A DNA stretch of 64,000 nt from Bradyrhizobium sp. ORS 285 (GCF_900176205.1 NZ_LT859959.1:2997001-3061000); one strand, 5' to 3'; numbered from the stretch's first letter, positions 35,765 through 44,583 are shown. Translations and numbers: made by a program. The notes: generated from the letters alone by a model not told the origin.

Positions 35765-35886
35765 GTCGTCCCGGGCTTGACCCGGGACCCATAACCACAG
35801 ACGGGTGTGAGAGTGCACGCTGGTTGACCATCGAGTCTAACAAGATCCGCCGGGGGGTATGGGTCCCGGGTCAAGCCCGGGACGAC
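35765..35886. repeat. Perfect 28-bp inverted repeat
   Basis: GTCGTCCCGGGCTTGACCCG continuing to GGACCCAT (35,765-35,792) is exactly complementary to 35,859-35,886, with 66 bases between. It lies 140 bases upstream of the thiolase start, in the last part of the repeat-filled gap. Confidence 0.9.
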
Positions 35887-36028
35887 GGCGGAGTCGGAGG
35901 CGCGATCGCGCTCCATCTCCACCGCGCGGAATATTGTCGGCGCTTGCCAAGACGCTTGCCAAGACTCCTGCGAGGGTCCAAAAAATCTCCAACCATCAGG
36001 CAGGAAACGACAGGAAGCGGAGACGGAA

Positions 36029-37177
36029 TTGACCATCAAGGGCAAGGCCTACATTGCCGGGATCTACGAGCATCCGACCCGGCACGCACCGGACAAATCG
36101 ACCGCTCAGCTGCATGCCGAGGTCGCCAAGGGCGCGCTGGAGGATGCGGGGCTCAGCGCGAAGGATGTCGACGGTTACTTCTGCGCCGGCGATGCGCCGG
36201 GCGGCGCCTGGCCGATGGTCGATTATCTCGGCCTTAAGGTGCGGCACATCGACTCCACCGAGACCGGCGGCTGCTCCTATCTGATCCATGTCGGCCACGC
36301 TGCCGAGGCCATCGCCGCCGGCAAATGCTCGATCGCGCTGATCACGCTCGCCGGCAAGCCGCGCACCGGCCCGATGCCGCCGCGTGCCGCCGGCGCCGAG
36401 GCCGATTTCGAAGCCGCCTACGGCGCGACCACGCACAACGCCTACGGCATGTGCGCCATGCGCCACATGCACGACTACGGCACCACCTCCGAGCAGCTTG
36501 CCTGGATCAAGGTCGCGGCCTCGCATCACGCGCAGTACAATCCGCATGCGATGCTGAAGGAGGTCGTCACCGTCGAGGACGTCATCAACTCGCCGATGAT
36601 CTCCGATCCGTTGCACCGCATGGATTGCTGCGTCGTCACCGATGGCGGCGGCGCGCTGATCGTGACCACGCCGGAGATCGCCAAGAGCCTGAAGAAGCCG
36701 CTGGTGCGGCTGATCGGCCACGGCGAGGCCATGAAGGGCCCACGCGGCGGCAAGGATCTCGACCTCACTTACTCAGCTGGCGTGTGGTCCGGCCCGCGCG
36801 CGTTCGAGGAGGCGGGTATCACGCCGAAAGATATCAAATACGCCTCGATCTATGACAGCTTCACCATCACCGTGCTGATGCAGCTCGAGGACCTCGGCTT
36901 CTGCAAGAAGGGGGAAGGCGGCAAGTTCGTCGCCGACGGCAACCTCATCTCCGGCGTCGGCAAGCTGCCGTTCAACACCGATGGCGGCGGTCTCTGCAGC
37001 AACCATCCCGTCAACCGCGGCGGCATGACCAAGGTGATCGAGGCCGTGCGCCAGCTGCGCGGCGAAGCCCATCCCAAGGTGCAGGTGCCGAACTGCGACC
37101 TCGCCATCGCCCATGGCACCGGTGGACTTCTGGGCGTGCGCCACGCCGCCTCGACCTGCATTCTGGAGCGCGTCTGA
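36029..37177 (+). CDS. SCP2-type thiolase (acetyl-CoA acetyltransferase family)
   Basis: Protein of 382 aa of the thiolase superfamily, SCP-x/Ltp branch. The nucleophile region is DSTETGGCSYLIHVGHAAEA (C82), the GNHP-like His motif is CSNHPVNRGGMT, and a late AHGTGGLLG motif completes the active site. The start is TTG, supported by GGAAGCGGAGA upstream; the next in-frame ATG is 62 codons in and would cut the fold. The stop overlaps the start of a DUF35 gene (TGATG). SCP2-type thiolases with DUF35 partners catalyse thiolytic or retro-aldol cleavage in sterol or aryl side-chain degradation; the substrate is inferred only by analogy. Confidence 0.85.
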   Translation: MTIKGKAYIAGIYEHPTRHAPDKSTAQLHAEVAKGALEDAGLSAKDVDGYFCAGDAPGGAWPMVDYLGLKVRHIDSTETGGCSYLIHVGHAAEAIAAGKCSIALITLAGKPRTGPMPPRAAGAEADFEAAYGATTHNAYGMCAMRHMHDYGTTSEQLAWIKVAASHHAQYNPHAMLKEVVTVEDVINSPMISDPLHRMDCCVVTDGGGALIVTTPEIAKSLKKPLVRLIGHGEAMKGPRGGKDLDLTYSAGVWSGPRAFEEAGITPKDIKYASIYDSFTITVLMQLEDLGFCKKGEGGKFVADGNLISGVGKLPFNTDGGGLCSNHPVNRGGMTKVIEAVRQLRGEAHPKVQVPNCDLAIAHGTGGLLGVRHAASTCILERV

Positions 37178-37578
37178 TGTCTGAAGCCAAGAAACTGCCG
37201 GCCAAACTGCCGGCCCCCGTCACCAATCCCGAGACCAAGGCGTTCTGGGACGCGGCCATTGAGGGCAAGTTCCTGATCAAGCGTTGCACCGCCTGCGGCG
37301 AGGCGCATTACTTCCCGCGCTCGATCTGCCCGTTCTGCTTCTCCGACCAGACGGTGTGGGAGCAAAGCGCGGGCGAGGGCGAGATCTACACGTTCTCGAT
37401 CATGCGCAAGTCGCCGACGGGCCCGTATGCGATCGGGTATGTGACTTTGAAGGAGGGGCCGTCGTTGCAGACCAACTTCGTCGACTGCGATTTCGATCAA
37501 CTGAAGATCGGTCAAAAGGTGAAGGTGGTGTTCAAGCCCACCGACGGCGCGCCGCTGCCGTTCTTCACGCCGGTGTAG
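37177..37578 (+). CDS. OB-fold zinc-ribbon (DUF35) acyl-CoA-associated protein
   Basis: Protein of 133 aa. The zinc ribbon is CTACGEAHYFPRSICPFC, followed by an OB-fold (YTFSIMRKSPTGPYAIGYV, then GQKVKVVFKP). DUF35 proteins bind SCP2-type thiolases and gate or complete their active sites. The one-base overlap with the thiolase gene indicates a stoichiometric complex. Confidence 0.88.
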   Translation: MSEAKKLPAKLPAPVTNPETKAFWDAAIEGKFLIKRCTACGEAHYFPRSICPFCFSDQTVWEQSAGEGEIYTFSIMRKSPTGPYAIGYVTLKEGPSLQTNFVDCDFDQLKIGQKVKVVFKPTDGAPLPFFTPV

Positions 37579-37610
37579 CGACACGTGCCGGTGGCGACAC
37601 GAAAGGTGCA

Positions 37611-37782
37611 CCCTCTCCCTTTGCGGGAGAGGGTGGTAGTTCAGGCGATGCGAAGCAACGCCTGAACTACCGGGTGAGGGGTATCTTTCCGCACGAGCGG
37701 TGTCTCTGTGGAGGCATACCCCTCACCCGAGCGAGATTGACGCTGATAGCTGTGTAGCCCTCTCCCGCAAGGGGAGAGGGCG
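37611..37782. repeat. Palindromic intergenic repeat (GGGAGAGGGC family)
   Basis: CCCTCTCCCTTTGCGGGAGA at the left pairs with CTCTCCCGCAAGGGGAGAGG at the right. Between them are GGTAGTTCAGGCG/CGCCTGAACTACC and GGGTGAGGGGTAT/ATACCCCTCACCC inverted pairs. With the next repeat it fills the 339-base gap between the DUF35 and MaoC genes; no gene is there. Confidence 0.85.
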
Positions 37783-37806
37783 CAGCAATGGGCGCCGGAG
37801 AAAGTG

Positions 37807-37894
37807 CGTAGGGTGGGCAAAGGCGCGGAGCGCCGTGCCCACCGTGGGTGTTGTAAGACAGGCGGTGGGCACGCTTCGCTTTGCCCACCCTACG
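37807..37894. repeat. Palindromic repeat, GTAGGGTGGGCAAAG family, copy 2
   Basis: CGTAGGGTGGGCAAAG at 37,807-37,822 is exactly complementary to 37,879-37,894; the arms are identical to those at 34,965-35,080. It ends 23 bases before the MaoC start codon, close enough to affect translation. Confidence 0.85.
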
Positions 37895-37917
37895 AAGAAC
37901 GAATTCGGGGAGGCTAA

Positions 37918-38778
37918 ATGCCGATCAATTACGATGAGCTGATGGCGATGAAGGCGATCGGGCAGCCCTATGCCTACACCGATCGCGATGTGATGCTCTA
38001 CGCCTACGGCATCGGTATGGGCGCCGATCCGATGGATGAGCGCGAGCTCGCCTTCGTCAACGAGGCCACCGCCGAGCCGCGGCCGCTGAAGGTGGTGCCG
38101 ACCTTTGCGTCCGTGGCGGCGTGGGGCGCCGGCCCCGGCGACATGAAACTGAACCGCGTGCTGGTGGTCGACGGCGAGCGTGACATCACCTTCCACAAGC
38201 CGCTCGCTGTCGCCGCGAAGATCACCGCCGACTCCTCGGTGCTCGCGGTCTCCGACAAGGGCAAGGACAAGGGCGCCGTCATCCGCCACCAGACGATCCT
38301 GCGCGACGAAGGCGGCGCGCCTCTGGCGACGCTCGTGGCCTCGCGTTTCGCCCGCGGCGATGGTGGCTTCGGCGGTCCGTCCGGCGGCATCCCGGATCCG
38401 CATCCGGTGCCGTCGCGCGCGCCGGACCGCAGCGTCGACATCTCGACGCGGCCCGACCAGGCGCTGATCTATCGCCTGTGCGGCGATCGCAACCCGCTAC
38501 ACTCCGACCCCGAATTCGCCCGCCGCGCCGGCTTCCCGCGGCCCATCCTGCACGGCATGTGCACCTATGGCCTGACCTGCCGCGCCGTGCTGCAAACCTA
38601 CGCGGACTACGACGCGTCGGCGTTCAAGCAGCACGCCGCGCGGTTCTCCTCGCCTGTATTTCCGGGTGAGACCGTGACGGTCGATCTGTGGAAGGACGGC
38701 AATGTGATCTCGTTCGAAGCCCGCGTGAAGGACCGCAACGTCACCGTCATCAAGAACGGCAAGACCGTGCTGAGTTAG
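37918..38778 (+). CDS. MaoC-like (R)-specific 2-enoyl-CoA hydratase (hydratase 2)
   Basis: Double hot-dog protein of 286 aa, the length of eukaryotic-type hydratase 2. The C-terminal half holds the catalytic Asp/His motif YRLCGDRNPLHSDPEFARRA, followed by GFPRPILHGMCTYG. The N-terminal half lacks that motif, as expected. It hydrates trans-2-enoyl-CoA to (3R)-hydroxyacyl-CoA, the substrate for the SDR encoded next. GGGGAGG precedes the ATG. The stop is embedded in a 16-base tandem duplication. Confidence 0.88.
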   Translation: MPINYDELMAMKAIGQPYAYTDRDVMLYAYGIGMGADPMDERELAFVNEATAEPRPLKVVPTFASVAAWGAGPGDMKLNRVLVVDGERDITFHKPLAVAAKITADSSVLAVSDKGKDKGAVIRHQTILRDEGGAPLATLVASRFARGDGGFGGPSGGIPDPHPVPSRAPDRSVDISTRPDQALIYRLCGDRNPLHSDPEFARRAGFPRPILHGMCTYGLTCRAVLQTYADYDASAFKQHAARFSSPVFPGETVTVDLWKDGNVISFEARVKDRNVTVIKNGKTVLS

Positions 38779-38811
38779 GACGGTGCTGAGTTAGGAAGGC
38801 ACGAACGTGGT

Positions 38812-38945
38812 CTCCCTCTCCCCGTTCTTCACGGGGAGAGGGTGGGGTGAGGGGCAGCCACAACCACCGGGCTCGCGGAGAGTCCCCCTCACCCGGATCG
38901 CATCTTGCGATGCAATCCGACCTCTCCCCGCACGCGGGGAGAGGT
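38812..38945. repeat. Palindromic intergenic repeat (CTCCCCG...CGGGGAG family)
   Basis: CCCTCTCCCCGTTCTTCACG pairs locally with GGGGAGAGGG. Further inverted pairs follow: CATCTTGCGATG and CCTCTCCCCGCACGCGGGGAGAGG. It fills the gap between the MaoC and SDR genes, and is related to the tandem block near 60 kb (GGATTGCATC, GGGTGAGGGG). Confidence 0.8.
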
Positions 38946-38993
38946 GAACAAGTGGAAGCGGGGCTGTAACAGTAAGCGCAGGAGGACACACCC

Positions 38994-39872
38994 ATGGGAC
39001 TGCTCGACGGCAAGGTGGCGTTGATCACCGGCGCAGGTGGCGGGCTCGGTGAGGCCTACGCAAAGCTGTTCGCGCGCGAGGGCGCGGCGGTCGTGGTCAA
39101 CGACCTCGGCGGCCCGCGCGATGGCTCAGGCTCCGACCTGTCGATGGCCGAGCAGGTGGTCGCCGCGATCAAGGCCGAGGGCGGCCGTGCGGTTGCCAAC
39201 GGCGCTGATATCTCCACCATGGCCGGCGGGCAATCGGTGTTCGACGACGCCATCCGCCATTTCGGCCGCGCCGACATCCTGGTCAACAATGCCGGCATCC
39301 TGCGCGACCAGACCTTTGCCAAGGCGAGCGAGGCCGACTGGGACAAGGTGATCCAGGTCCACCTCAAGGGCACCTTCTGCTGCACCCTGCCGGTGTTCCG
39401 CTGGATGCGCGACAATGGCGGCGGCGTCATCGTCAACACCTCCTCGACCTCGGGCCTGATCGGCAATTTCGGCCAATCGAACTACGGCGCTGCGAAGGGC
39501 GGTATCTGGGGCCTGTCCAACGTGCTGGCGATCGAGGGCCGCAAGTACAACATCCGGGTCTGGACGCTCGCGCCGGGTGCGCTGACCCGCATGACCGCAG
39601 ACCTGCCGCGCTACAAGGAAAATCCCGGCGCCGCGCTGACGCCCGAAGGCATCGCCCCGGCGGTGCTCTACATGGTCAGCCATCTCTCGGGCGACCAGAC
39701 CGGCAAAGTGCTCGGCGTCTCCGGTCCGCGCGGCGTGCGCGAGTTGCGTATGATGGAAATGGACGGTTGGAAGCCGCCGTCCTCGGGCTGGAAGGCGGAG
39801 GACATCGCGGATCATGCAGAGGAGATATTCTTTTCGGAGGACGAGATTCGAAAGTCCGCGCGGCGGTTTTGA
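38994..39872 (+). CDS. SDR-family (3R)-hydroxyacyl-CoA dehydrogenase-like oxidoreductase
   Basis: NAD(P)-dependent short-chain dehydrogenase of 292 aa. The cofactor motif ALITGAGGGLGEAYA, the NNAG element, catalytic Ser in NTSSTSGLIGNFGQ and Tyr-x3-Lys in SNYGAAKGG are all present. VVVNDLGGPRDGSGSD is the signature of the peroxisomal multifunctional-enzyme-2 dehydrogenase branch. With the preceding hydratase 2 gene it reconstitutes that enzyme's two steps. GCAGGAGG precedes the ATG. Confidence 0.88.
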   Translation: MGLLDGKVALITGAGGGLGEAYAKLFAREGAAVVVNDLGGPRDGSGSDLSMAEQVVAAIKAEGGRAVANGADISTMAGGQSVFDDAIRHFGRADILVNNAGILRDQTFAKASEADWDKVIQVHLKGTFCCTLPVFRWMRDNGGGVIVNTSSTSGLIGNFGQSNYGAAKGGIWGLSNVLAIEGRKYNIRVWTLAPGALTRMTADLPRYKENPGAALTPEGIAPAVLYMVSHLSGDQTGKVLGVSGPRGVRELRMMEMDGWKPPSSGWKAEDIADHAEEIFFSEDEIRKSARRF

Positions 39873-39878
39873 TGTATG

Positions 39879-40012
39879 TCTGGCGTCATCCCAGGGGCTC
39901 CGCCGAGACCCGATTGTGAGACGGCGGAGCAGCGTTCCCGGAATCCAGAAGTATCACGGACCGCATCGCCTCCGGGCTCGCGCCCGGCAGCGTATCCCGG
40001 ACTGACGCCAGA
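39879..40012. repeat. Inverted repeat ends, TCTGGCGTCA family
   Basis: TCTGGCGTCA at 39,879-39,888 pairs with TGACGCCAGA at 40,003-40,012. Between them are GCTCCGCCGAGACCCG and CACGGACCGC segments typical of intergenic repeats. It fills the gap between the SDR and aldolase genes. Confidence 0.65.
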
Positions 40013-40030
40013 GAGATTGGAGACCAGACG

Positions 40031-40984
40031 ATGAAGCTTACCGCCGCCGCCAAAGGCACTTTCGCGATTGCGCCGACGCCGTTCCATGATGACGGCCGCA
40101 TCGACGAAGCGTCCATCGATCGTCTTGTCGATTTCTATGCCGAGGCGGGCTGCGACGGCATCACCGTGCTGGGCATCATGGGCGAAGCGCCGAAGCTCGA
40201 TGCGGCTGAATCCGAGCAGGTCGCGGTGCGTTTCGCCAAGCGGGCCAAGAACCTTCAGATCATCGTTGGTGTCTCCGCGCCGGGCTTTGCGACCATGCGC
40301 TCGCTGGCGCGTGCTTCGATGGACGCCGGCGCTGCCGGCGTGATGATCGCACCGCCGCCCTCGCTCCGTACCGATGATCAGATCACGGGCTATTTCAAGC
40401 AGGCCCAGGAGGCGATCGGCGAGGACATTCCGTGGGTGCTGCAGGACTATCCGCTGACCTTGAACGTCCAGTTCACGCCGGCGGTGATCCGCAAGATCGT
40501 CATGGACAGCCCGTCCTGCGTGATGCTCAAGCACGAGGACTGGCCGGGCCTGGAGAAGATCTCTGCGCTGCGCGGCTTCCAGAAGGACGGCTCGCTCAAG
40601 CCGCTGTCGATCCTGTGCGGCAATGGCGGCCTGTTCCTCGACTTCGAGATGGAGCGCGGTGCCGACGGCGCGATGACCGGCTACGCCTTCCCGGAAATGC
40701 TGGTCGACGTCGTCAAGCTGTCGCAGGCCGGCAAGCGCGATGCCGCGCACGACCTGTTCGACGCGCATCTGCCGCTGGTGCGTTACGAGCAGCAGCCGGG
40801 GGCGGGGCTCGCCGTGCGCAAATACGTGCTGCAGAAGCGCGGCGCGATCGCCTCCAGCGCGCAGCGCAAGCCGGCGTCCGGCATCAGCGCCGCGGCCAAG
40901 GCCGAGGTCGACTATCTGCTGTCGCGCGTCGCCCGCACTGATGCCCGTGCCAACCTGCAACCCCGAGCCACCGCCGCGGAGTAA
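40031..40984 (+). CDS. DapA-like (DHDPS family) aldolase/dehydratase
   Basis: Class I lyase of 317 aa with a TIM barrel. The Schiff-base Lys is K167 in CVMLKHEDWPG and the catalytic Tyr is Y140 in VLQDYPLT. ITVLGIMGEAPKLDAAE replaces the GTTGE loop of true dihydrodipicolinate synthase, so the substrate is probably a different 2-oxo acid. The C-terminus extends beyond the barrel. The stop is two bases before the Nudix gene start, so the two are co-transcribed. Confidence 0.85.
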   Translation: MKLTAAAKGTFAIAPTPFHDDGRIDEASIDRLVDFYAEAGCDGITVLGIMGEAPKLDAAESEQVAVRFAKRAKNLQIIVGVSAPGFATMRSLARASMDAGAAGVMIAPPPSLRTDDQITGYFKQAQEAIGEDIPWVLQDYPLTLNVQFTPAVIRKIVMDSPSCVMLKHEDWPGLEKISALRGFQKDGSLKPLSILCGNGGLFLDFEMERGADGAMTGYAFPEMLVDVVKLSQAGKRDAAHDLFDAHLPLVRYEQQPGAGLAVRKYVLQKRGAIASSAQRKPASGISAAAKAEVDYLLSRVARTDARANLQPRATAAE

Positions 40985-40986
40985 CC

Positions 40987-41790
40987 ATGGCTGACGCTGC
41001 CGCCGTTCGTCCTGCCTCGACCGTGCTGCTGCTGCGCGACAGCGCAGCGGCTCGCGAGATCCAACTGTTCATGATGGTGCGTCACCATCAGATCGAGTTC
41101 AATTCGGGCGCCCTGGTGTTTCCAGGCGGCAGCGTCGACAAGGGCGATCAGGAGATCGCCGGCAATCCTGAGCTCTATGCCGGCGATGAGGGCCTCGGCG
41201 TCGAGGCGCTCGGCTTCCGGATTGCCGGGGTGCGTGAGACGTTCGAGGAGAGCGGCATCCTGCTGGCGCGGGCCAGGGGCTCCGGCACGCTGATCGATGC
41301 AGCCAGCGCACGCGAGATCGAGGCGGCGCACCGCCTGGCGCTGTGCGAGAGCAAGATCAGCTTCCGCGAGGTGATCGAGGCGCATGGCCTGGTGCTGGCG
41401 CTGGATGCGCTCGTGCCTTACGCGCATTGGATCACGCCCGAGGGCATGCCCAAGCGCTTCGACACCTGGTTCTTCCTGGCGGCTGCGCCACCGGACCAGC
41501 TCGGCGCCCATGACGGCCGGGAATCGACCGACTCGATCTGGGTGTCGCCGCGCGAGGCGCTCGCCGGCGGCGAGGACGGCCGCTTCAAGCTGCCATTCCC
41601 GACCACGCGCAACCTGATCCGGCTCGGCAAGCAGCCGGCGGTTGCCGACGCGCTGGCTGCGGCGCGCGCCATGGACATCGTGACCGTGATGCCGATCATG
41701 ACCAAGACCGCGGATGGCGGCCGCGAGCTGCGCATTCCGCGCGAAGCCGGCTATGATGGCGAGGTGTTCGCGTTCGGTGCGGCTGGTTAA
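40987..41790 (+). CDS. Nudix hydrolase, NUDT19/NUDT7-like (acyl-CoA type)
   Basis: Protein of 267 aa. The Nudix helix is AGVRETFEESGILLA (about residues 80-94), keeping the RExxEExGx core but with a shifted first Glu, as in the NUDT19/NUDT7 CoA-diphosphatase branch. VLLLRDSAAAREIQLFMMVR is the first strand of the fold. A CoA-ester hydrolase would suit this acyl-CoA gene block. Its ATG follows the aldolase stop directly. Confidence 0.82.
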   Translation: MADAAAVRPASTVLLLRDSAAAREIQLFMMVRHHQIEFNSGALVFPGGSVDKGDQEIAGNPELYAGDEGLGVEALGFRIAGVRETFEESGILLARARGSGTLIDAASAREIEAAHRLALCESKISFREVIEAHGLVLALDALVPYAHWITPEGMPKRFDTWFFLAAAPPDQLGAHDGRESTDSIWVSPREALAGGEDGRFKLPFPTTRNLIRLGKQPAVADALAAARAMDIVTVMPIMTKTADGGRELRIPREAGYDGEVFAFGAAG

Positions 41791-41901
41791 CCGCACAGAT
41801 TATTTTTCGTCCGGCGGGTCGCCTGGACGATCGTTGTTCCTAATTTGTTCTGTTGGCCGCGCGGCGGCTCGTATATACTGCGGTTCCGACCATCGGATCC
41901 C

Positions 41902-44583
41902 ATGAGTAAAAACGTTGATTTCGGCCTCGCCTGTGATCGCCTCCGATCCCTCACGATCGGACGGATGATCTTTGGCAGCTTTTTGCTGCTGCTCGCCGTC
42001 ATCACCGCCACCAGCATGGCGAGCGTCATCGCCATCCGCCACATCGACTCCACCTTTGCCGAGTTGCAGCGGCTGCAGGGCGTCGGCGATCTCGCCGAGG
42101 AGATCGATCAGCGCATGAATGAGCTGCGGCTCGCCGCGCGCGACTTCGTCACCGATCCCGGCTCGCGCTCCGACCGCGTGATGGAGGCGGCGACCGAGCT
42201 CAGCGCGCTCCTGAAGAAGACGCGGCTGCAACTGGCGCCGGAGCAGCAGGCGACCATCGATGGCGTCTCGCAGCGGCTGGCGAATTATCGCGAGGGCATC
42301 GACCGGATCAGTGCGCTGATCGCACAGCGCGCCGAGCTGCTGTCAGGACTGCCAGCCGCGCGCGAGGGTTTTGAGGCGGCGATCGCCGGTGTTACCGATC
42401 GTGGCACGGCGCGAGCCTTGTTCCAGGTGCAGAACCAGGTCGGAGCGGCGCTGCTGGCGCGTGATCCCGCCGGCGCCGAGCAGGCGGCCCGCAGCATGCG
42501 CGCGCTGCCGATCGAGGATGCCAATTTGCGGGCGGCCGTGGACCGCTATGCCCAAGCGATCATCGCGATCTCCGGCACCGAGGACGAGATTGCACGGCTC
42601 GACAAGGAGGTGCTCGGCATCGAGGGCCGGCTGATCGGCCGCGTCACCGAGCTGTTGCGCGCACTGAGCGCCAGCCAGGGCAAGGTGCTGTCGCGCGACT
42701 TCGCCCGCACGCTCGCGGAAACGAAGTGGCAGAGCATCATCTTCGGCACATCGGGCGTGCTGATCGGCATCTTTGCCGCGTGGTTCGTGGTGCGTCGGAC
42801 GGTGAAGCCGCTCGCTTCCATCGCGCGCTCGATCCGGGCGCTGGCGGCCGGCGAGAAGGCGACCTCGATTCCGCAGACCGACGTCCAGAACGAGATCGGC
42901 GACATCGCGCGTGCCGCCGAAGTGTTCCGGCAGACGCTGCAGGACGCCGATGCCGCCCGCGAGGCGGCGGTGCGTGCGCTCGCCGAGCAGCGGCTCGCCG
43001 AGGAGAGCTATCGCAAGCTGTTCGAAGCCTCGATCGACGGCATCTATGTGACCACCCCGAGCGGCCTCGTGCTCAACGCCAACCCGGCGCTGGCGCGCAT
43101 CATGGGCTACGAGTCCCCGAGCGAGCTGATCCAGGGCGTCAACGACATCGCCGACACGATCTATGTCCACCCGCTGGCGCGCGAGCGCTACCAGCGGCTG
43201 ATGCGGCGCGACGGCATGGTGCGCGAGTTCGAATATCAGGTGCGCCGGCGCAATGGCGAGATCCGCTGGCTGTCGGACAGCGCCACCGTGGTGCGCGACG
43301 AGAGCGGCGAGGTCGTCCGCTACGAAGGCGTGGTCCGCGACATCACCGATCAGAAACGCGCGGAAGATGCGATCGCGGAAGGGCGGCGATTGCTGCAGCA
43401 GGTCATCGACACCGTGCCGGCGGTGATCAACGTCAAGGATCGCGAGCTGCGCTATGTGCTGATGAACCGCTACATGGCCGGCATCTTCAACGTCGAGCCC
43501 GAGGATGCGCTGGGGCGCACCACGGGCGAGCTGATGTCGCGCTATGGCGCAAGCAAGACCGATTCCAACGACAAGCGTGTGCTGGCGACGAAGGACGGAC
43601 TGGGCTTCTACGAGGAAGAATATCTGGATTCCAGCAACGTGATGCGGCAGTGGCTGGTCAACAAGCTGCCGCTGCTCGATGCCGACGGCGAGGTCGACAA
43701 GATCGTTACCGTGGCGCTCGACATCGGCGAGCGCAAGAAGAGCGAGCACGAGATGCGCAAGGCGAAGGAGGCGGCCGAGACCGCGCTCCGGAACCTGCGC
43801 GACACCCAGGCCTCGCTGATCGAGGCGGAGAAACTCGCTGCGCTCGGACGCATGGTCGCGGGCGTCGCGCATGAGGTCAACAATCCCGTCGGCATCAGCC
43901 TGACGGTGGCCTCCGCGCTCGAGCGCAAGACCGATCTGTTCAGCGAGGCGGTGACGCGCGGCGAGCTCCGGCGCTCCAGCCTCAACGAGTTCATCGACAC
44001 CAGCCGCAATGCAGCCGCCCAGCTGGTCGCCAATCTCAATCGCGCGGCCGAGCTGATTCAGTCGTTCAAGCAAGTCGCGGCGGATCGCAACTACTCGGAC
44101 CAGCGCAGTTTCGATCTGGCCGATCTCACCGAGCAGGTGGTGATGAGTCTGCGCCCGGGCGTGCGTAGACAGAACCTGACGATCAATGTCGATTGCCAGC
44201 CCAATCTGGTGATGAACAGCTATCCCGGCCCCTATGGTCAGGTTCTGACCAACCTGTTCCTCAACGCCGTCGCGCATGCATTCCCAGACGGGCGCAGCGG
44301 AGTGATCGAGATCCGGGCGCGCGAGTCCGGGCGCGACAATGTCGAGATCATCTTTTCTGACAATGGCTGCGGCATGTCGCTCGACGTCCGCCGCCGCGCC
44401 TTCGATCCGTTCTTCACGACGCGCCGCGACCAGGGCGGCACGGGGCTCGGGCTGCACATCGTCTACAACATCGTCACCAACAGGCTGGGTGGCCGGCTCG
44501 ATCTCGACACCGAGCCTGGCGCGGGCACACGCGTTCAGATCATCCTCCCGCGGACGGCGCCGCTGGAGCAGGCGGCGGAGTAG
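41902..44583 (+). CDS. Membrane-bound PAS sensor histidine kinase
   Basis: Protein of 893 aa. A first span (about residues 20-44) and a second (276-298) flank a helical periplasmic sensor of about 230 residues. HAMP follows (to about 350), then two PAS domains (about 370-480 and 500-610; EESYRKLFEASIDGIYVTTP; RDITDQKRAEDAI). The kinase core has H657 in AGVAHEVNNPVG, the N-box LTNLFLNAVAHAF, G1 SDNGCGMS, F-box FFTTRRDQGG and GTGLGLHIVYN. It should autophosphorylate and pass phosphate to a response regulator, but none is encoded nearby. The ribosome site is weak. Confidence 0.9.
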   Translation: MSKNVDFGLACDRLRSLTIGRMIFGSFLLLLAVITATSMASVIAIRHIDSTFAELQRLQGVGDLAEEIDQRMNELRLAARDFVTDPGSRSDRVMEAATELSALLKKTRLQLAPEQQATIDGVSQRLANYREGIDRISALIAQRAELLSGLPAAREGFEAAIAGVTDRGTARALFQVQNQVGAALLARDPAGAEQAARSMRALPIEDANLRAAVDRYAQAIIAISGTEDEIARLDKEVLGIEGRLIGRVTELLRALSASQGKVLSRDFARTLAETKWQSIIFGTSGVLIGIFAAWFVVRRTVKPLASIARSIRALAAGEKATSIPQTDVQNEIGDIARAAEVFRQTLQDADAAREAAVRALAEQRLAEESYRKLFEASIDGIYVTTPSGLVLNANPALARIMGYESPSELIQGVNDIADTIYVHPLARERYQRLMRRDGMVREFEYQVRRRNGEIRWLSDSATVVRDESGEVVRYEGVVRDITDQKRAEDAIAEGRRLLQQVIDTVPAVINVKDRELRYVLMNRYMAGIFNVEPEDALGRTTGELMSRYGASKTDSNDKRVLATKDGLGFYEEEYLDSSNVMRQWLVNKLPLLDADGEVDKIVTVALDIGERKKSEHEMRKAKEAAETALRNLRDTQASLIEAEKLAALGRMVAGVAHEVNNPVGISLTVASALERKTDLFSEAVTRGELRRSSLNEFIDTSRNAAAQLVANLNRAAELIQSFKQVAADRNYSDQRSFDLADLTEQVVMSLRPGVRRQNLTINVDCQPNLVMNSYPGPYGQVLTNLFLNAVAHAFPDGRSGVIEIRARESGRDNVEIIFSDNGCGMSLDVRRRAFDPFFTTRRDQGGTGLGLHIVYNIVTNRLGGRLDLDTEPGAGTRVQIILPRTAPLEQAAE

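Noticed and set aside
41853..41879. Promoter-like TTGGCC and TATACT before the sensor kinase gene
   Set aside because: The spacing is 15 bases and the upstream box is poor, so it is not distinguishable from chance.
42343..44457. 704-codon minus-strand frame opposite the sensor kinase
   Set aside because: Antisense shadow with no recognisable motif; the plus-strand kinase motifs are complete.
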